Program-made: the position numbers and the translations under genes
Origin: CG1-02-35-72 sp036170135
GTDB taxonomy: Bacteria; Bacteroidota; Bacteroidia; Flavobacteriales; Flavobacteriaceae
Length of the DNA: 7,006 bases
NCBI GenBank assembly: GCA_036170135.1
Contig: JAVHOP010000133.1
Coordinates: forward strand, 1 to 7,006
Direction of reading: 5' to 3'
The notes under the pieces: generated by a model
Databases searched by the model: none
What the model was told of the DNA's origin: nothing
The model's input: the letters and a program-made list of their open reading frames with translations, nothing else
In this document: positions 5,729 to 7,006 of the stretch, one piece after another
Layout: each line of letters starts with the position of its first letter
How positions within the stretch are numbered: position 1 is the stretch's first letter

Positions 5729-6298
5729 TTATTTTTTAATCTCGGCAGCAATTTTTTCTAATTCTTCGTACCAATCCTCGCCAAACTTTCTAATCAAAGC
5801 TTGCTTTACAAATTTGTAAACCGGAACCTGCAGCTCTTTTCCTAAAACACAAGCATCGTCGCATATTTGCCATTTGTGATAATTTACAGCGGCAAAATCG
5901 CTATAATCTTGAACTCTTATGGGGTATAAATGGCAAGAAATTGGCTTTTTCCAGTTAATTTCACCGCTGTTATAAGCTTCTTCAATGGCACATAAAGCAA
6001 TCCCTTTCTTGTCAAAAATAACATAAGCACAATCAGCCCCATTTATTAAAGGCGTTTCATGTTCGCCCACTTCATTGGTGGTATAAACACCTTGCTTTTT
6101 AATGGCTGCAATACCTTCGGCTCTTAAAAAGGGCTTAACCTTTGGGTAGATATCTTTTAAAATTTGAAGTTCGTCATCAGCAATCGGTGCACCGGCATCG
6201 CCATCAATACAACAAGCGCCTTTGCAGGCAGCCAAATTGCACATAAAATCTTTTTCGATAATTTCCTCCGAGATGATGGTTTTTCCGAGTTGAATCAT
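5729..6298 (-). CDS. DUF3109-family cysteine-rich protein
   Basis: Function unknown. The 189-residue product resembles the Bacteroidota DUF3109 family, recognised by the N-terminal cluster C-x4-C-KGA-CC (Cys20, 25, 29, 30) followed by IDGDAGAPI. Further cysteines are at 90, 103, 122, 146 and 150, giving nine in all, spaced as in metal-binding proteins of the YkgJ kind; the conserved-looking PISCHLYPIRV (119-129) and KWQICDDAC (142-150) contain four potential ligands. A zinc or iron-sulphur site is plausible but inferred. There is no signal peptide or membrane span, so it is probably cytoplasmic. Transcribed convergently to phoU and divergently from marC, with its own promoter almost touching the start codon. 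No sign that it belongs to the phosphate system. Confidence 0.8.
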   Translation of the reverse strand: MIQLGKTIISEEIIEKDFMCNLAACKGACCIDGDAGAPIADDELQILKDIYPKVKPFLRAEGIAAIKKQGVYTTNEVGEHETPLINGADCAYVIFDKKGIALCAIEEAYNSGEINWKKPISCHLYPIRVQDYSDFAAVNYHKWQICDDACVLGKELQVPVYKFVKQALIRKFGEDWYEELEKIAAEIKK

Positions 6299-6302
6299 AG
6301 CG

Positions 6303-6332
6303 CAAAAATAAGGGTTTTAAATTCAAAAACAA
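6303..6332 (-). promoter_or_regulatory. Promoter of the DUF3109 gene, near-leaderless
   Basis: Read on the minus strand, TATTTTTG (complement of 6303-6310) matches the TAnnTTTG -7 consensus and a TTG (complement of 6330-6332) lies 19 bases upstream, a normal -33 spacing. The -7 box ends only four bases before the start codon at 6298, so transcription starting a few bases downstream would give a leader of almost zero length. Confidence 0.55.
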
Positions 6333-6378
6333 TTAAAAAAATAATGCCAAAAATGACTTATATTTATCCTATTTAACA

Positions 6379-6386
6379 TACTTTTG
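6379..6386 (+). promoter_or_regulatory. -7 promoter element of the marC-family gene
   Basis: TACTTTTG matches TAnnTTTG exactly and ends 23 bases before the ATG at 6410. No clear TTTG is present at -33; the nearest candidate is TGAC at 6354-6357, 21 bases upstream. The element shares a 111-bp intergenic region with the divergent DUF3109 promoter, with about 70 bases between the two -7 boxes. Confidence 0.55.
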
Positions 6387-6409
6387 CAACCTTTAAAATA
6401 TCAAACCCT

Positions 6410-6985
6410 ATGATTATCAACTTTAAAGAAATTGTAACGGCAACGATGGTGTTATTTGCTGTGATTGATATTATTGGCAGTATTCCCATTATTATTGAGT
6501 TGCGTCAAAAAGCTGGGCATATTCAATCAGAAAAAGCCTCGATAGTTTCGGCTATTATAATGATACTTTTCCTTTTTTTAGGAGAAGAAATTCTTAATTT
6601 AATTGGCATTGATGTCAATTCGTTTGCTGTAGCAGGTTCTTTTGTCATTCTTTTTTTAGCTTTAGAAATGATTTTAGGTATCAATCTCTATCGAGATGAA
6701 GTGCCTGAAACCGCCAGTATTGTCCCCTTGGCATTTCCATTAATAGCGGGTGCCGGCACCATGACGTCGCTTTTATCGCTTAAAGCGGAATATCAAACGG
6801 TAAATATTATTATCGCCATTATAATCAACACGATTTTTGTTTATGCAGTTTTAAAATCTTCTAAAAAAATTGAGAAAGTTATCGGCAAAGGCGGAATTGG
6901 TGTGATTAGAAAAATATTTGGAATTGTGTTATTGGCAATTGCTGTAAAATTGTTTGCCTCAAATATTCAAGGCTTGTTTCATTAA
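6410..6985 (+). CDS. MarC-family integral membrane protein
   Basis: Predicted multi-span inner-membrane protein of the MarC (UPF0056) family, whose biochemical role is not established; the original link to antibiotic resistance in E. coli has been disputed. The 191-residue product has six hydrophobic segments at about 8-30, 44-66, 71-92, 103-123, 132-149 and 166-184. Family features include AVIDIIGSIPI (17-27) near the N-terminus, the central PLAFPLIAGAGTMTSLL (106-122) and the C-terminal IRKIFGIVLLAIAVKL (166-181). Length is slightly under the usual 200 to 220 residues but both ends look intact, with a stop at 6983-6985. The start at 6410 is the first ATG after a good -7 box and has no Shine-Dalgarno sequence. 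It appears to be a stand-alone gene. Confidence 0.85.
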   Translation: MIINFKEIVTATMVLFAVIDIIGSIPIIIELRQKAGHIQSEKASIVSAIIMILFLFLGEEILNLIGIDVNSFAVAGSFVILFLALEMILGINLYRDEVPETASIVPLAFPLIAGAGTMTSLLSLKAEYQTVNIIIAIIINTIFVYAVLKSSKKIEKVIGKGGIGVIRKIFGIVLLAIAVKLFASNIQGLFH

Positions 6986-7006
6986 AATTCTACAACTTAT
7001 ACGTTA

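Noticed and set aside
5716..5737. Possible bidirectional terminator between phoU and the DUF3109 gene (AGCT-AAA-AGCT followed by a T-rich run)
   Set aside because: The stem is only four base pairs, too weak to call even though T-rich runs flank it on both strands. Transcripts from the two genes may simply overlap.
6164..6376. 70-codon plus-strand frame across the start of the DUF3109 gene and the divergent intergenic region
   Set aside because: It is antisense to the conserved cysteine cluster, runs through both promoters and resembles no known protein.
1..7006. Mobile element, CRISPR array, tRNA, rRNA or riboswitch
   Set aside because: No transposase, integrase, terminal repeats, spaced identical repeats or tRNA-like folds were seen, and the genes look uniform in composition, so there is no sign of recent transfer.

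Overview
The window carries a phosphate-acquisition locus from a member of Bacteroidota, most likely family Flavobacteriaceae. The DNA is AT-rich and the genes have no Shine-Dalgarno sequences. The candidate promoters carry the Bacteroidota -7 element TAnnTTTG, and the gene set is typical of flavobacteria: an outer-membrane porin beside pst, a lipoprotein PstS, a DUF3109 protein and a MarC-family protein. Assignment below family level is not possible from this sequence.

Layout. Positions 1-279 are AT-rich non-coding DNA with phased AACATT repeats and a candidate porin promoter. Positions 280-1287 encode a beta-barrel porin, closed by a strong intrinsic terminator (1312-1351). Positions 1352-1492 hold the pstS promoter region, with a direct-repeat Pho-box candidate, a 15-bp palindrome and a TAATTTTG -7 box. 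Then pstS, pstC, pstA, pstB and phoU run on the plus strand from 1493 to 5713, tightly spaced apart from a hairpin between pstS and pstC. A DUF3109-family cysteine-rich gene lies convergently on the minus strand (5729-6298). A 111-bp divergent promoter region separates it from a marC-family gene (6410-6985) that ends just before the window edge.

How the genes work together. The porin would let phosphate cross the outer membrane, and the lipid-anchored PstS would bind it in the periplasm. PstC and PstA form the inner-membrane channel, PstB powers import with ATP, and PhoU links transporter state to the PhoR/PhoB two-component system, whose genes are not in this window. The porin and pstS are separate transcription units, yet both have AACATT-like hexamers at offsets 0, 11 and 33 upstream, which suggests shared control by a PhoB-type regulator. 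The hairpin after pstS would allow more binding protein than permease to be made. The DUF3109 and marC genes have no evident functional tie to phosphate uptake.

Novelty. The coding content is a well-known system and I found no undescribed one. The parts worth a second look are regulatory: the phased repeats, the palindrome next to the pstS -7 box, the inter-cistronic hairpin and a near-leaderless promoter for the DUF3109 gene.
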